Part shown: one piece after another, positions 1-8,510 of the stretch
Numbering within the stretch: position 1 is the stretch's first letter
Layout: the number at the start of each line of letters is the position of its first letter
Assembly: GCF_045629565.1 (NCBI RefSeq)
Contig: NZ_JAZQRL010000111.1
Location: forward strand, 62,001 to 126,000
Source: Arcticibacter sp045629565
GTDB taxonomy: Bacteria; Bacteroidota; Bacteroidia; Sphingobacteriales; Sphingobacteriaceae
DNA: 64,000 nucleotides
Direction of reading: 5' to 3'
Made by a program: the position numbers and the translations under genes
The notes under the pieces: generated by a model
What the model saw: the letters and a program-made list of their open reading frames with translations, nothing else
What the model was told of the DNA's origin: nothing
Database searches by the model: none

Positions 1-221
1 GGTAATCCGCCTAGTCCGCCCATCGAAAACGGACGTGTTAACACTCTGCGGAAGTCTGTGGAAACATTAATATCATCACAACACAACGACGTGGCGAACA
101 GCATTTTCGACAGATCAGAATTATATTCGTTTCTTAAAAAATCAAGATAGGTTTCTGTTACCTCAGCTCCGGTCTTCACTTTTGGATAATGTGCCTTGAC
201 GAGGGGTTCGAGCTCTTTCAT
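1..221 (-). CDS. Unknown protein, N-terminal 73 residues only
   Basis: An open frame reads leftwards from an ATG whose complement is at 219-221 and has no stop before the window edge, so the gene is cut at its 3' end. The visible part begins MKELEPLVKAHY, has a Cys pair in the stretch SLCCDDIN and ends in a Gly-rich run (MGGLGGLP). It is divergent from the Dabb gene at 331. I do not recognise the family and give no function. Reading frame, ATG start and ordinary composition support a real gene. Confidence 0.6.
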   Translation of the reverse strand, partial: MKELEPLVKAHYPKVKTGAEVTETYLDFLRNEYNSDLSKMLFATSLCCDDINVSTDFRRVLTRPFSMGGLGGL

Positions 222-330
222 AGGCTAAACGTAATTCTAAAATTTCGCTTTTTCAATTTTATGACGTAAGAAGTTCAGAATGGGTCATGTAAGTTTTAAT
301 ATCTTTACGGCATTAACTAAATACATAACC

Positions 331-627
331 ATGCTTACTCATCATGTACTTTTCTGGCTTAAAGCCGATACCACCGACGAACAAAAAGCTGCTTTCAGAT
401 CAAGCCTCGAGACACTGAAAGGTGTTGAAACGGTCAAATCTTTATTTATAGGCACTCCGGCTCCTATCGAGCGTGCCGTGGTAGATACAACTTATACCTT
501 CTCTCTACTGGCGCTCTTTGATGACCTGGAAGGGCATAATGTCTACCAAACGCACCCGCTCCACCTGGCTTTTCTTGATGAGTTCAGATCTTACTTTGAA
601 AAAGTGGTAATATACGACGCCGAATAG
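331..627 (+). CDS. Dabb (stress-responsive alpha/beta barrel) domain protein
   Basis: This 98-residue protein starts MLTHHVLFWLK, the typical opening of the Dabb family (small dimeric ferredoxin-like alpha+beta barrels), and ends with the family pattern in which YQTHPLHLAFLDEF precedes the last strand. The biochemical role of most bacterial members is unknown. An upstream in-frame ATG at 280 would add 17 residues. I prefer 331 because the family homology begins there and a near-consensus -7 element (TATCTTTA, 300-307) lies inside the extra stretch, putting the RNA start just before 331. It stands alone, 163 bases before the kai-like operon. Confidence 0.8.
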   Translation: MLTHHVLFWLKADTTDEQKAAFRSSLETLKGVETVKSLFIGTPAPIERAVVDTTYTFSLLALFDDLEGHNVYQTHPLHLAFLDEFRSYFEKVVIYDAE

Positions 628-742
628 TCTAGGTTCGCTTAAATAATCCGCGAGTCACTAAGTCGGATGAACGGTTCTACGGCGCATTTGACTGGGTGTG
701 TCAAACAGAATTTACATTACTTCGTTTGTTAGATAATTATTT

Positions 743-775
743 CAGACCGGGGCTGCCTTTTGATGTTCCGGTCTG
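743..775 (+). promoter_or_regulatory. Perfect 8-bp inverted repeat in the leader of kaiC
   Basis: CAGACCGG (743-750) and CCGGTCTG (768-775) are exact reverse complements separated by 17 bases, ending 15 bases before the kaiC ATG. There is no T-run after the right arm, so it is not a normal terminator for the Dabb gene. It could be an operator or an RNA hairpin in the kaiC leader that affects ribosome access. The rest of 628-790 is AT-rich with no clear consensus promoter. Confidence 0.45.
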
Positions 776-790
776 CACATGCACTAACAG

Positions 791-2527
791 ATGGAGCAGA
801 TAAAAAAAACAAAGCCTTCACTTCTGGCCAAAACGCCAACGGGCATTACCGGGCTCGATGAAATCACCAATGGAGGACTTCCGAAAGGACGGCCTACGCT
901 GATTTGCGGGAGTGCAGGATGCGGCAAAACGTTGATGTCGATGGAGTTTATAGTTCGGGGTGCAACCGAATTCAATGAACCCGGGGTCTTTATGGCGTTC
1001 GAAGAGAAGGCTGATGAGCTAACCGTTAATACACTTTCCTTAGGCTTCGACCTGGACAAACTCGTTCAGGAGAAGAAAATAAGACTGGACTATGTTCACA
1101 TCGACCGAAGCGAAATAGAAGAAACGGGTGAATATGATCTGGACGGATTGTTTGTACGTCTTTCTTATGCTATAGACAGTATTGGCGCAAAACGGGTAGT
1201 TCTCGACACGATTGAGAACCTGTTCTCCGGGCTGACCAATGAAAGCATTATACGGACGGAGTTGCGGCGCCTTTTCCAATGGCTTAAGGACAAAGGGGTT
1301 ACCGCTATCATTACCGGTGAAAGAGGCAAAGACACTTTAACGAGACAGGGTCTGGAGGAATATGTATCTGATTGCGTGATATTGCTTGATCACCGGGTAA
1401 AACATCAGATATCTACCCGAATGCTGCGTATAATTAAATACCGGGGTTCTCTCCACGGAACCAACGAATACCCGTTTTTGATTGACAGCGACGGCATTTC
1501 TGTGTTGCCCGTAACCAGTCTCAGCCAGGGTAACGAAGCCTCATCTGAACGGGTCTCGACAGGAGTGAAAAGTCTTGACGAGATGCTTGACGGGCAAGGC
1601 TTCTATCGCGGCAGCAGCATTCTCATATCCGGTACAGCCGGCACCGGAAAAACAAGTATCGCCACGACATTCGCGGCCGGTGCCTGTGAGAGGGGCGAAA
1701 AGTGTATCTACTTTTCATTTGAGGAGTCGGCGAGCCAGATATTAAGAAATACAAAATCCATCGGCCTCGACCTCGAAAAGCACCTGCAGTCGGGCCTCCT
1801 TGAGATTTGCGCTTCCCGGCCTACACTGTACGGCCTGGAGATGCACCTGGTGGATATTCACAAACGTATCAAGGCATTTAAGCCCGACACCGTTATTGTC
1901 GACCCGATAACCAACCTGATTACCATTGGCTCGATCAGCGAGGTCAAGTCGATGCTGATCCGATTAATCAGTTTTCTGCAGGATCAGCAGGTTACGGTCA
2001 TGTTTACCGCTTTGGCCCTGAATAATATTGTGCAGGAACAAACGGACGAAACGATATCATCATTGGTGGACGCCTGGCTGCTCGTGCGCGACATTGAGTC
2101 TAATGGTGAGAGAAACCGGGGAATGTACATTATGAAGTCGAGAGGCATGAAACATTCCAATCAGGTAAGGGAATTTGTGATTACGGATAATGGACTTGAA
2201 CTGGTAAACGTCTACCTTGGCCCCAACGGGGTGTTAACCGGATCTGCACGTGAGGAGCAGATGCTCCAGGAACATGCCGGTGAAGTTCTGAAAGGCCATC
2301 AAATGAGTGCTAAGGACAAAGAGATTTTGCGGAAACGAAATATTCTTGAAGCAAAGATTGCAAATTTAAAAGCTGAATTTGAATCAGTAGAAGACGAGTT
2401 GAACCGCGTATACACAGAAGAACAGATTAAGAAGGAAGCGGCGCGGAAAAACCGAGAGGAGATTACCAACCGGCGACGAGGCTTATCATCAGCAGAGGAT
2501 CCTGATGAAAACAACATCGAAGAATAG
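791..2527 (+). CDS. kaiC: KaiC-family double RecA-type ATPase
   Basis: A 578-residue protein with two RecA/KaiC domains. The first has Walker A GSAGCGKT (residues 40-47) and the paired glutamates at 71-72; the second has GTAGTGKT (281-288) and paired glutamates at 311-312. In cyanobacterial KaiC the second domain autophosphorylates at adjacent Ser and Thr; here the aligned segment TDETISS gives Ser423 and Ser424, so two serines replace Ser-Thr, with Thr418 matching the nearby conserved Thr. Beyond about residue 500 is a charged, coiled-coil-like tail unlike the short KaiA-binding tail of cyanobacterial KaiC, and no kaiA is present. It heads an operon with two kaiB-like genes and a histidine kinase, suggesting a timing or stress-signalling role rather than a proven clock. 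Confidence 0.93.
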   Translation: MEQIKKTKPSLLAKTPTGITGLDEITNGGLPKGRPTLICGSAGCGKTLMSMEFIVRGATEFNEPGVFMAFEEKADELTVNTLSLGFDLDKLVQEKKIRLDYVHIDRSEIEETGEYDLDGLFVRLSYAIDSIGAKRVVLDTIENLFSGLTNESIIRTELRRLFQWLKDKGVTAIITGERGKDTLTRQGLEEYVSDCVILLDHRVKHQISTRMLRIIKYRGSLHGTNEYPFLIDSDGISVLPVTSLSQGNEASSERVSTGVKSLDEMLDGQGFYRGSSILISGTAGTGKTSIATTFAAGACERGEKCIYFSFEESASQILRNTKSIGLDLEKHLQSGLLEICASRPTLYGLEMHLVDIHKRIKAFKPDTVIVDPITNLITIGSISEVKSMLIRLISFLQDQQVTVMFTALALNNIVQEQTDETISSLVDAWLLVRDIESNGERNRGMYIMKSRGMKHSNQVREFVITDNGLELVNVYLGPNGVLTGSAREEQMLQEHAGEVLKGHQMSAKDKEILRKRNILEAKIANLKAEFESVEDELNRVYTEEQIKKEAARKNREEITNRRRGLSSAEDPDENNIEE

Positions 2528-2831
2528 TATGGAAGAACAAGAATTGGAAACAGAACAGATGTGGGAGCTACGCCTGTACATCGCCGGTAAGACCCCCAAA
2601 GCCATAACTGCCTTAAATAATTTAAAGCGTTATTGTGAAGAGCACTTGAAAGGAAAATATCAGATCGAAATCATCGATCTTCTCGAGAAACCGCAGCTGG
2701 CCGAAGGTGACCAGATATTTGCCGTTCCTACACTCGTCAGGAAGGTACCGGTTCCTATGCGCAAGATCATTGGTGATCTGTCTAATGAAGAAAAAGTACT
2801 GGTTGGTTTGAACATCCGGCCCCTTACCTAA
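2505..2831 (+). CDS. kaiB: KaiB-like thioredoxin-fold protein, first copy
   Basis: A 108-residue protein whose core (from about residue 20) carries the KaiB pattern: LRLYIAGKTPKA, EIIDLLEKPQLA, the proline turn AVPTL and RKIIGDLS. KaiB is a small metamorphic protein that binds the first KaiC domain and competes with SasA for it. The chosen ATG overlaps the end of kaiC by 23 bases and has AGAGGA six bases upstream; the next in-frame ATG, at 2529, lies just after the kaiC stop and is nearly as good. Of the two copies this is closer to classical KaiB, keeping the PxxRKIIGDLS ending. Confidence 0.9.
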   Translation: MKTTSKNSMEEQELETEQMWELRLYIAGKTPKAITALNNLKRYCEEHLKGKYQIEIIDLLEKPQLAEGDQIFAVPTLVRKVPVPMRKIIGDLSNEEKVLVGLNIRPLT

Positions 2832-2836
2832 ACGCT

Positions 2837-3148
2837 GTGCTAAACGAACCCGGAAACATATTAAACAATACGGATGCTGAAGACTTCGTCCTGCGGTTAT
2901 TTATCACGGGGGCGTCGCCCAACTCGGCGCGGGCGATATCTAACATCCGCAAAATTTGTGAGTTGTACTTAAAAAACCGATATTCCCTGGAGATTATCGA
3001 TGTCTATCAACAGCCTGAAAGGGCACAAGCGGAACAGCTTATCGCCCTCCCCCTTTTAATTAAAAAGGCGCCCGGGCCTGAACGTCGCTTACTTGGTGAT
3101 TTGTCAGATGAAAAGAAAGTTTTGAAAGGGTTGGGCATTGTCATTTAA
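2837..3148 (+). CDS. KaiB-like protein, second copy (possible detached SasA-type sensor domain)
   Basis: A 103-residue KaiB-fold protein starting at a GTG five bases after the first copy. It shares LRLFITGASP, EIIDVYQQPE and LLGDLSDEKKVL with KaiB but has diverged (ALPLL in place of the AVPTL turn). No in-frame ATG precedes the homology, so the GTG is needed. The kinase gene begins eight bases downstream. In cyanobacteria SasA is a kinase with an N-terminal KaiB-like domain, so this copy plus the next gene could be the two halves of a SasA-like system. That is inference; it may simply be a second KaiB. Confidence 0.88.
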   Translation: MLNEPGNILNNTDAEDFVLRLFITGASPNSARAISNIRKICELYLKNRYSLEIIDVYQQPERAQAEQLIALPLLIKKAPGPERRLLGDLSDEKKVLKGLGIVI

Positions 3149-3156
3149 GCAGAAAA

Positions 3157-4818
3157 ATGGAAACGGAGAAAACAGATGCTTTAATTAAGGAGATAGGCGA
3201 ACTGAAGCTTCAACTGGAAGAAGCCAGAGATACTATCGATGCCATCCGAACGGGACAGATCGATGCCATAATCGTGGAACATGACACAGGCCATCGTCTC
3301 TATACACTAAAGAACGCCGACCATACTTATCGTGCCTTTATTGAAAAAATGACCGAAGGTGCGGTTACACTGGATAAAAATGGCATCATCTTATATAGCA
3401 ATTCAAGATTTGCTTCTCTTTTGGGTATTTCTCTTGAAAATTTGATCGGGGTACCTTTACTCCACTTTTTTCCTGAGGAGTTGAAGAAGGAATTTAATAA
3501 GTTGCTTCAAACAGGGTGGCTGGAGGAGGCAAAGGCGGAACTGGAGCTGGTTGGACATGGAGGCAAGCGGATTCCCTTTCTTCTGTCGCTTACCCCTCTC
3601 GAGCTGGAGGACGGCACGGCGATGAGCATCATCATGACCGACCTCAGAGCGGTGATAGAGAACAGGTATGTTCTTCAAGCTAAGAATAATGAGCTCGAGG
3701 AAGCTCAGCGCGTTGCGGCACACTTGAATAAGGAGCTTCAAAAGACGATTAAGGAGCGGACCCGCGACTTGCTGATCAGTCAGGGGAATTTTAAATTCCT
3801 GTCTGACAATATCCCTGTGATTGTTTGGACGGCCAATGCCAACGGGGAGTTTGACTACTTTAACCAGCAGTGGATTGAGTACACCGGACTCAGTGCAGAG
3901 GCGTCTTTGGATTCAAACTGGATCTCTGCCGTGCACCCTGACGATATCGACCGCACTATGGATGCCTGGCGGAACTCTTTTCTTACAGGATCAGAGTTCG
4001 AGACGGAATACCGTTTAAGGAAAGGAAGCTCAGGTGAATACCTTTGGCACCTGGCCAAGGCCATCCCTTTTAGCGACGAGGATGGCCAGGTGATGACCTG
4101 GCTGGGCACTAAAACCAATATCGAGGACCAGAAGCAGGAGCTGGCGAAAAAGGACGAATTTATAGGAATTGCGAGTCATGAGCTTAAAACTCCGCTGACC
4201 AGCTTAAAAGGTTATTTACAGCTGATCTCTTCCTATAAAAAAGAGGAGGTTCCGCCAACGATCAGGCAGTTTACCAGCCGGGCCAACGAAGCTATCGGAA
4301 AACTTGCCAACCTGGTAAATGACCTTCTTGATGTGAGCAAAATCCAGACGGGTAAGCTTGCGTTCAGCAAGTCTCCGCTAAGTCTGAATACCTTGGTCCG
4401 TTCATGTGCCGACAACGCCAGGTTCATGTATCCTAGCTACAATATCGCGGTTGAGCACGCCGCAGACGTTATTTTGACGGGAAACCAAGAGCGGCTGGAG
4501 CAGGTGATCATGAACCTGATCAACAATTCGGTAAAATATTCACCCGTAAACAAAGAAATTATCCTGAGCACGAAAGTGGACGGCGAATCGGTAACGGTAT
4601 CCGTAAAAGACTTTGGAATTGGATTGTCAGATCATCAAAAAGACCGTATATTCGAGCGTTTCTATCGAGTTGATGATAAAAATTATGCAGCCAGCGGTTT
4701 AGGCATCGGCTTGTATATATCTGCAGAGATCATCAAAGCTCATCAGGGAAAGTTTGGCGTCGACAGTAAACTTCACGAAGGCTCTACTTTCTTTTTTATT
4801 TTGCCGATTAATGGATAA
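3157..4818 (+). CDS. Soluble PAS-PAS sensor histidine kinase of the kai-like operon
   Basis: A 553-residue hybrid-less kinase. It has an N-terminal coiled coil (about 1-50), a PAS domain (about 55-170), a second coiled coil, a PAS/PAC domain (about 205-325), a HisKA domain with the phospho-acceptor in ASHELKTPLT (His341), and a HATPase domain with the N box (NLINNSVKYS, near 453-462), DFGIGL and SGLGIGL motifs. There are no membrane segments and no receiver domain, so it should be cytoplasmic and pass phosphate to a regulator encoded elsewhere. Its place eight bases after the second kaiB copy makes it the likely output kinase of the KaiC/KaiB pair. Its end overlaps the cysE start by eight bases. 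Confidence 0.92.
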   Translation: METEKTDALIKEIGELKLQLEEARDTIDAIRTGQIDAIIVEHDTGHRLYTLKNADHTYRAFIEKMTEGAVTLDKNGIILYSNSRFASLLGISLENLIGVPLLHFFPEELKKEFNKLLQTGWLEEAKAELELVGHGGKRIPFLLSLTPLELEDGTAMSIIMTDLRAVIENRYVLQAKNNELEEAQRVAAHLNKELQKTIKERTRDLLISQGNFKFLSDNIPVIVWTANANGEFDYFNQQWIEYTGLSAEASLDSNWISAVHPDDIDRTMDAWRNSFLTGSEFETEYRLRKGSSGEYLWHLAKAIPFSDEDGQVMTWLGTKTNIEDQKQELAKKDEFIGIASHELKTPLTSLKGYLQLISSYKKEEVPPTIRQFTSRANEAIGKLANLVNDLLDVSKIQTGKLAFSKSPLSLNTLVRSCADNARFMYPSYNIAVEHAADVILTGNQERLEQVIMNLINNSVKYSPVNKEIILSTKVDGESVTVSVKDFGIGLSDHQKDRIFERFYRVDDKNYAASGLGIGLYISAEIIKAHQGKFGVDSKLHEGSTFFFILPING

Positions 4819-5617
4819 AGACTTTTACGAATACATTTTTAAGAGGCATCAGCAAATTGAGGCCGTCCCATCCAATAAAGAAATTGCCGGTTGGGCCCTT
4901 GGCTTGATACGCCTTTTGTTTCCGGAACAGTCGAAAAGTTTCTTCCTCTCCGTGAGAGATATTGAGATTGAACTTCAGTCGCTTCAGGCGCAGCTGAAAG
5001 AGATCATGGACTCAACACGCGCCTGCGAGGAATGCAATAACGAGCAGCGGGCGAAGGCGTTTTTTGAACAGGTTCCGGAACTGTACCGTGCGCTGAATAC
5101 CGACATTAGCTCCATTCTGCAGGGCGACCCTGCGGCCAGAAGCGAATTTGAAATTATCCGGGCATATCCGGGTTTTTATGCCATATCGTTCTACCGCATT
5201 GCCCATGCGCTATTTGTTTTAGACGTGCCATTACTGCCCCGCATACTTACTGAATACGCTCATTCGAGGACGGGTATTGACATTCATCCCGGAGCGGTCA
5301 TTGGCGACTATTTGTATATCGACCATGGCACCGGGATTGTTATTGGCGAGACGACGCATATAGGCTGTCATGTTAAATTGTACCAGGGTGTTACCCTGGG
5401 TGCTTTAAGTGTGGACAAAACGATGGCGTCTAAGAAGCGTCATCCGACGGTGCAGGATCATGTAGTGATCTACTCGGGTGCAACGATCCTGGGCGGCGAC
5501 ACCGTTATCGGAGAAAATAGCATTATTGGAGGCAATGTCTGGCTGACGAAAAGTGTGCCTGCGGGTTCTGTGGTTTACCATGAAACGCAATTTAAAGTTG
5601 TTGAACGTAAAAGCTGA
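4811..5617 (+). CDS. cysE: Serine O-acetyltransferase
   Basis: A 268-residue enzyme that makes O-acetylserine from serine and acetyl-CoA, the first step of cysteine synthesis. The C-terminal half is a left-handed beta-helix of hexapeptide repeats with the signature DIHPGAVIG and DHGTGIVIGE, containing the catalytic Asp-His pairs; the N-terminal half is helical. The ATG at 4811 gives the classical length; a longer frame from 4754 would lie wholly inside the kinase gene. It overlaps the kinase by eight bases and is followed after six bases by cysM, so all six genes from kaiC onward look co-transcribed. Confidence 0.94.
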   Translation: MDKDFYEYIFKRHQQIEAVPSNKEIAGWALGLIRLLFPEQSKSFFLSVRDIEIELQSLQAQLKEIMDSTRACEECNNEQRAKAFFEQVPELYRALNTDISSILQGDPAARSEFEIIRAYPGFYAISFYRIAHALFVLDVPLLPRILTEYAHSRTGIDIHPGAVIGDYLYIDHGTGIVIGETTHIGCHVKLYQGVTLGALSVDKTMASKKRHPTVQDHVVIYSGATILGGDTVIGENSIIGGNVWLTKSVPAGSVVYHETQFKVVERKS

Positions 5618-5623
5618 TTTGGT

Positions 5624-6496
5624 ATGGCTGGGATAATCGATCTGGTTGGAAATACGCCGATGGCGGAGCTCACAAGGCTTAATCCGAACAAGAATGTAAA
5701 AATATACGCCAAGCTCGAGGGGAATAATCCTGCTGGCAGTGTGAAGGACCGCGCGGCGCTGAATATGATTCAGAGTGCACTTGAACGCGGCGATATCGAG
5801 CCGGGGATGAAGTTAATTGAGGCTACGAGCGGGAATACGGGTATCGCGCTGGCTATGATGGCGCGTTTATTTGGCCTGGAGATCGAGCTGATCATGCCGG
5901 CAAGTTCCAGCAAGGAACGAACGGCGACCATGGAGGCCTTCGGGGCCAAAGTGGTGCTCTTGGAAACGATGGAAATCTGCAGGGATTATGCAGAGGAGAA
6001 GGGTTTGGAAAGCGAATATTATCTGATGAACCAGTTCTCGAATCCGGATAACTACCTGGCACACTACAAAACCACGGGTCCGGAGATATGGAGGGATACG
6101 GAGGGAAAGATTACCCACTTTGTAAGCGCCATGGGGACTACGGGTAGTATTATGGGCAATTCTATGTTCCTGAAAGAACAGAATCCGGATATCCGGATTA
6201 TCGGCTGTCAGCCTACTGAAGAGTCGTCTATCCCCGGAATCAGGCGCTGGCCGGCTGCCTATATGCCCAAGATATTTGATGCTTCGCGTGTTGATGAAGT
6301 GCTGGACATATCGCAGGCTGATGCTACCGATATGGCACGTAAACTGGCCAGAACGGAAGGTATCTTTGCCGGAATGAGTACGGGTGGGGCTGCACACGCT
6401 GCTTTGAAAGTGGCTGAGACACTTGACAGCGGCGTAATCGTGTTTATTGCCTGCGACCGCGGAGACAGGTATCTCAGCACTGACCTTTTTGGCTGA
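5624..6496 (+). CDS. cysM: Cysteine synthase (O-acetylserine sulfhydrylase, CysM type)
   Basis: A 290-residue PLP enzyme of fold type II that makes cysteine from O-acetylserine and sulfide (or thiosulfate for the CysM subtype). The PLP lysine is in AGSVKDRAA, the cofactor loop is EATSGNTGIAL, and the phosphate-binding loop is GTTGSIMG. EATSGNTGIALAM fits CysM better than CysK, but the substrate choice cannot be read with certainty. It is paired with cysE upstream and meets the convergent threonine aldolase gene after only three bases, with no terminator between them. Confidence 0.92.
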   Translation: MAGIIDLVGNTPMAELTRLNPNKNVKIYAKLEGNNPAGSVKDRAALNMIQSALERGDIEPGMKLIEATSGNTGIALAMMARLFGLEIELIMPASSSKERTATMEAFGAKVVLLETMEICRDYAEEKGLESEYYLMNQFSNPDNYLAHYKTTGPEIWRDTEGKITHFVSAMGTTGSIMGNSMFLKEQNPDIRIIGCQPTEESSIPGIRRWPAAYMPKIFDASRVDEVLDISQADATDMARKLARTEGIFAGMSTGGAAHAALKVAETLDSGVIVFIACDRGDRYLSTDLFG

Positions 6497-6499
6497 TGT

Positions 6500-7519
6500 T
6501 TAGTGGAGTTTTTTGCAGACGGTGATGGTATGGTCTATCATTTCGGGCGTGATATCGAGATGAGTGACAAAACGTACCAGCTGATCTCCGAACCTGCTGC
6601 ATAAAATCCCATTGTCGCGCATACGCTCCACGTATACGTCTGCATGCACTTCATCATCAAGTTTAATAATGACGATATTGGTATCAACCGGCAGCAATTT
6701 ATCTACATAGGGAAGGTTTTCCAGCGTCTCGCCGAGTACCCGGGCATGCAGGTGATCGGTTTTCAGTCTGTCGATATGATGGTCGAGTGCATAGCTGCCT
6801 GCTGCGGCCAGGAAGCCTGCCTGACGCATTCCTCCGCCGAGTACTTTGCGAATACGTCTTGCCTGACGGATGGTCTTGATATCTCCCAGCAAAAGGGAGC
6901 CAACGGGCGCACCCAGCCCTTTGGATAAACAGATGGATATGGTATCGAAGAAGTGCCCGTACTGCTCCATGCTGTCACCGGTCTCCACAAGTGCATTAAA
7001 TAGTCTTGCTCCATCAAGGTGCAGGTTGCATTTTTTTAGCCGGGCAAGGTGGTAAATGGACTCTATTTCGTCGAGGTCGTAATAGCTCCCTCCGCCCCTG
7101 TTGCAAGTGTTTTCAAGAACGATCAGTTTCGAATGAGGCATGCAAACATCCTCCGGGTTGATGACTTTCTCGATCATATCTGCAGTCAGACGACCGCGGT
7201 CTCCGTATAGCAACTTGACGGATGCGCCAGAGTTGAAGGCAATGCCTCCGGTTTCATACCGGTAAATATGTGAAGACTCATCGCATATCACTTCGTCCAT
7301 CGGAACGGTATGACATTTAATGGCGATCTGGTTGGTCATGGTTCCTGAGGGACAAAAAATGGCGTCGTCCATTCCAAACATGCCGGCTGCTTTCCGTTCA
7401 AGGGCGTTTACTGATTCGTCTTCTTCATAAACATCATCACCGACGTCCGCTGAGAACATGGCGTCAAGCATTTCGGGAGTTGGCTTCGTTACAGTATCAC
7501 TTCTTAGATCGACTATCAT
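6500..7519 (-). CDS. ltaE: Low-specificity L-threonine aldolase
   Basis: A 339-residue PLP enzyme that cleaves L-threonine or allo-threonine to glycine and acetaldehyde. It starts with the canonical MIVDLRSDTVTKPT; a TTG four codons upstream is also possible but less likely. The internal PLP lysine is in SICLSKGLGAPVGS, the cofactor-binding segment is CPSGTMTNQ, and LHLDGARLFN is the Asp-containing strand. It is convergent with cysM and divergent from the sugar-kinase gene at 7628. Both are amino-acid genes around serine/glycine, but no shared regulation is visible. Confidence 0.93.
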   Translation of the reverse strand: MIVDLRSDTVTKPTPEMLDAMFSADVGDDVYEEDESVNALERKAAGMFGMDDAIFCPSGTMTNQIAIKCHTVPMDEVICDESSHIYRYETGGIAFNSGASVKLLYGDRGRLTADMIEKVINPEDVCMPHSKLIVLENTCNRGGGSYYDLDEIESIYHLARLKKCNLHLDGARLFNALVETGDSMEQYGHFFDTISICLSKGLGAPVGSLLLGDIKTIRQARRIRKVLGGGMRQAGFLAAAGSYALDHHIDRLKTDHLHARVLGETLENLPYVDKLLPVDTNIVIIKLDDEVHADVYVERMRDNGILCSRFGDQLVRFVTHLDITPEMIDHTITVCKKLH

Positions 7520-7627
7520 AAATTGGCTCAATTTTCGGCGCTAAGGCAACATTTATGTTTTGTTTTTTATACAATCTTAAAGAATTATTTACATTTACCA
7601 CTTATTATTTACGCTTATTAAAATAAC

Positions 7628-8482
7628 ATGATAATAATAGCTGACGGCGGTTCTACAAAAACCAATTGGTGTCTGTTAAATGACGACAATAAAAAGATCT
7701 ATTTCAATACGGAAGGGTATAACCCTTACTTTGTTACGGTAGAATATGTAATTGAGTCGCTGAAGAAGAACCTTCCTGACGATCTGGAGTTCGAAAAGAT
7801 TACAGAAGTGAATTTTTATGGTGCGGGTGTGCACAATAAGGAGAAAGCCGCACAACTGAAAGAGGCGTTCGGAGCTGTATTTACTCATAGCGATATTTTC
7901 GTAGGTCACGACCTACTGGCAGCAGCGCGGGCCCTTCTGGGTAAGAAAACCGGCTTTGCGGCGATATTAGGCACAGGAACAAATACAGGAATCTATGACG
8001 GTGATGATATCGTTTTTCAGATCGACTCGGCAGCTTATATCCTTGGAGACGAAGGCAGTGGTTGCCACATCGGCAAGAAGCTGCTTACTGACTACCTGAG
8101 GGGCTATATGCCGGAGGCGGTAAGAGCCACTTTCTGGGAAACGTTTAAGCTTACACCTGATGATATTCAGGAAAATGTTTATACAAAGCCCCTGGCAAAC
8201 CGCTTTTGTGCAAGCTTTGCTAAGTTCGTTTATGACAATTCAGATAATATCGGCTATACGCACAACCTGGTAAAGACTTCGTTTACGGATTTCTTTAAGA
8301 ACCTCGTTAGCCACTATCCGGATTATCAGAAATATGAGCTGAACTGTATCGGCTCTGTAGGCTATAATTTCCGGAATATCCTCGAGGAGGTTGCTGATGA
8401 ATTCGGAATGAAGCTTGGAAAGCTTATCCGTTCTCCTATAGATGACCTGGTAAAATTCCATATCGATCATCCACGCGGATAA
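7628..8482 (+). CDS. BadF/BadG-family ATPase, probable N-acetylglucosamine-type kinase
   Basis: A 284-residue protein of the ASKHA fold. The phosphate-1 loop is ADGGSTKTNW near the start, the catalytic-base region is GHDLLAAARA, the phosphate-2 loop is LGTGTNTG and an adenosine-side motif GDEGSG follows. Members of this branch include eukaryotic NAGK-like GlcNAc kinases; the sugar used here is unknown. A paralogue of about the same length sits at 10351 in the pfkA operon but has lost several of these residues. Followed by a hairpin terminator at 8511. The divergent spacer to ltaE (7520-7627) is AT-rich, without a clear consensus promoter. Confidence 0.82.
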   Translation: MIIIADGGSTKTNWCLLNDDNKKIYFNTEGYNPYFVTVEYVIESLKKNLPDDLEFEKITEVNFYGAGVHNKEKAAQLKEAFGAVFTHSDIFVGHDLLAAARALLGKKTGFAAILGTGTNTGIYDGDDIVFQIDSAAYILGDEGSGCHIGKKLLTDYLRGYMPEAVRATFWETFKLTPDDIQENVYTKPLANRFCASFAKFVYDNSDNIGYTHNLVKTSFTDFFKNLVSHYPDYQKYELNCIGSVGYNFRNILEEVADEFGMKLGKLIRSPIDDLVKFHIDHPRG

Positions 8483-8510
8483 CGCGTATTTTAGCTTATT
8501 GATAGATGAG

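Noticed and set aside
200..215. GGTTCGA-like string suggesting a tRNA T-loop
   Set aside because: It lies inside the open frame at 1-221 and no acceptor or anticodon stem can be drawn around it.
5867..6397. 176-codon frame antisense to cysM
   Set aside because: Shadow of a clearly coding, well-conserved gene; the translation has no family features.
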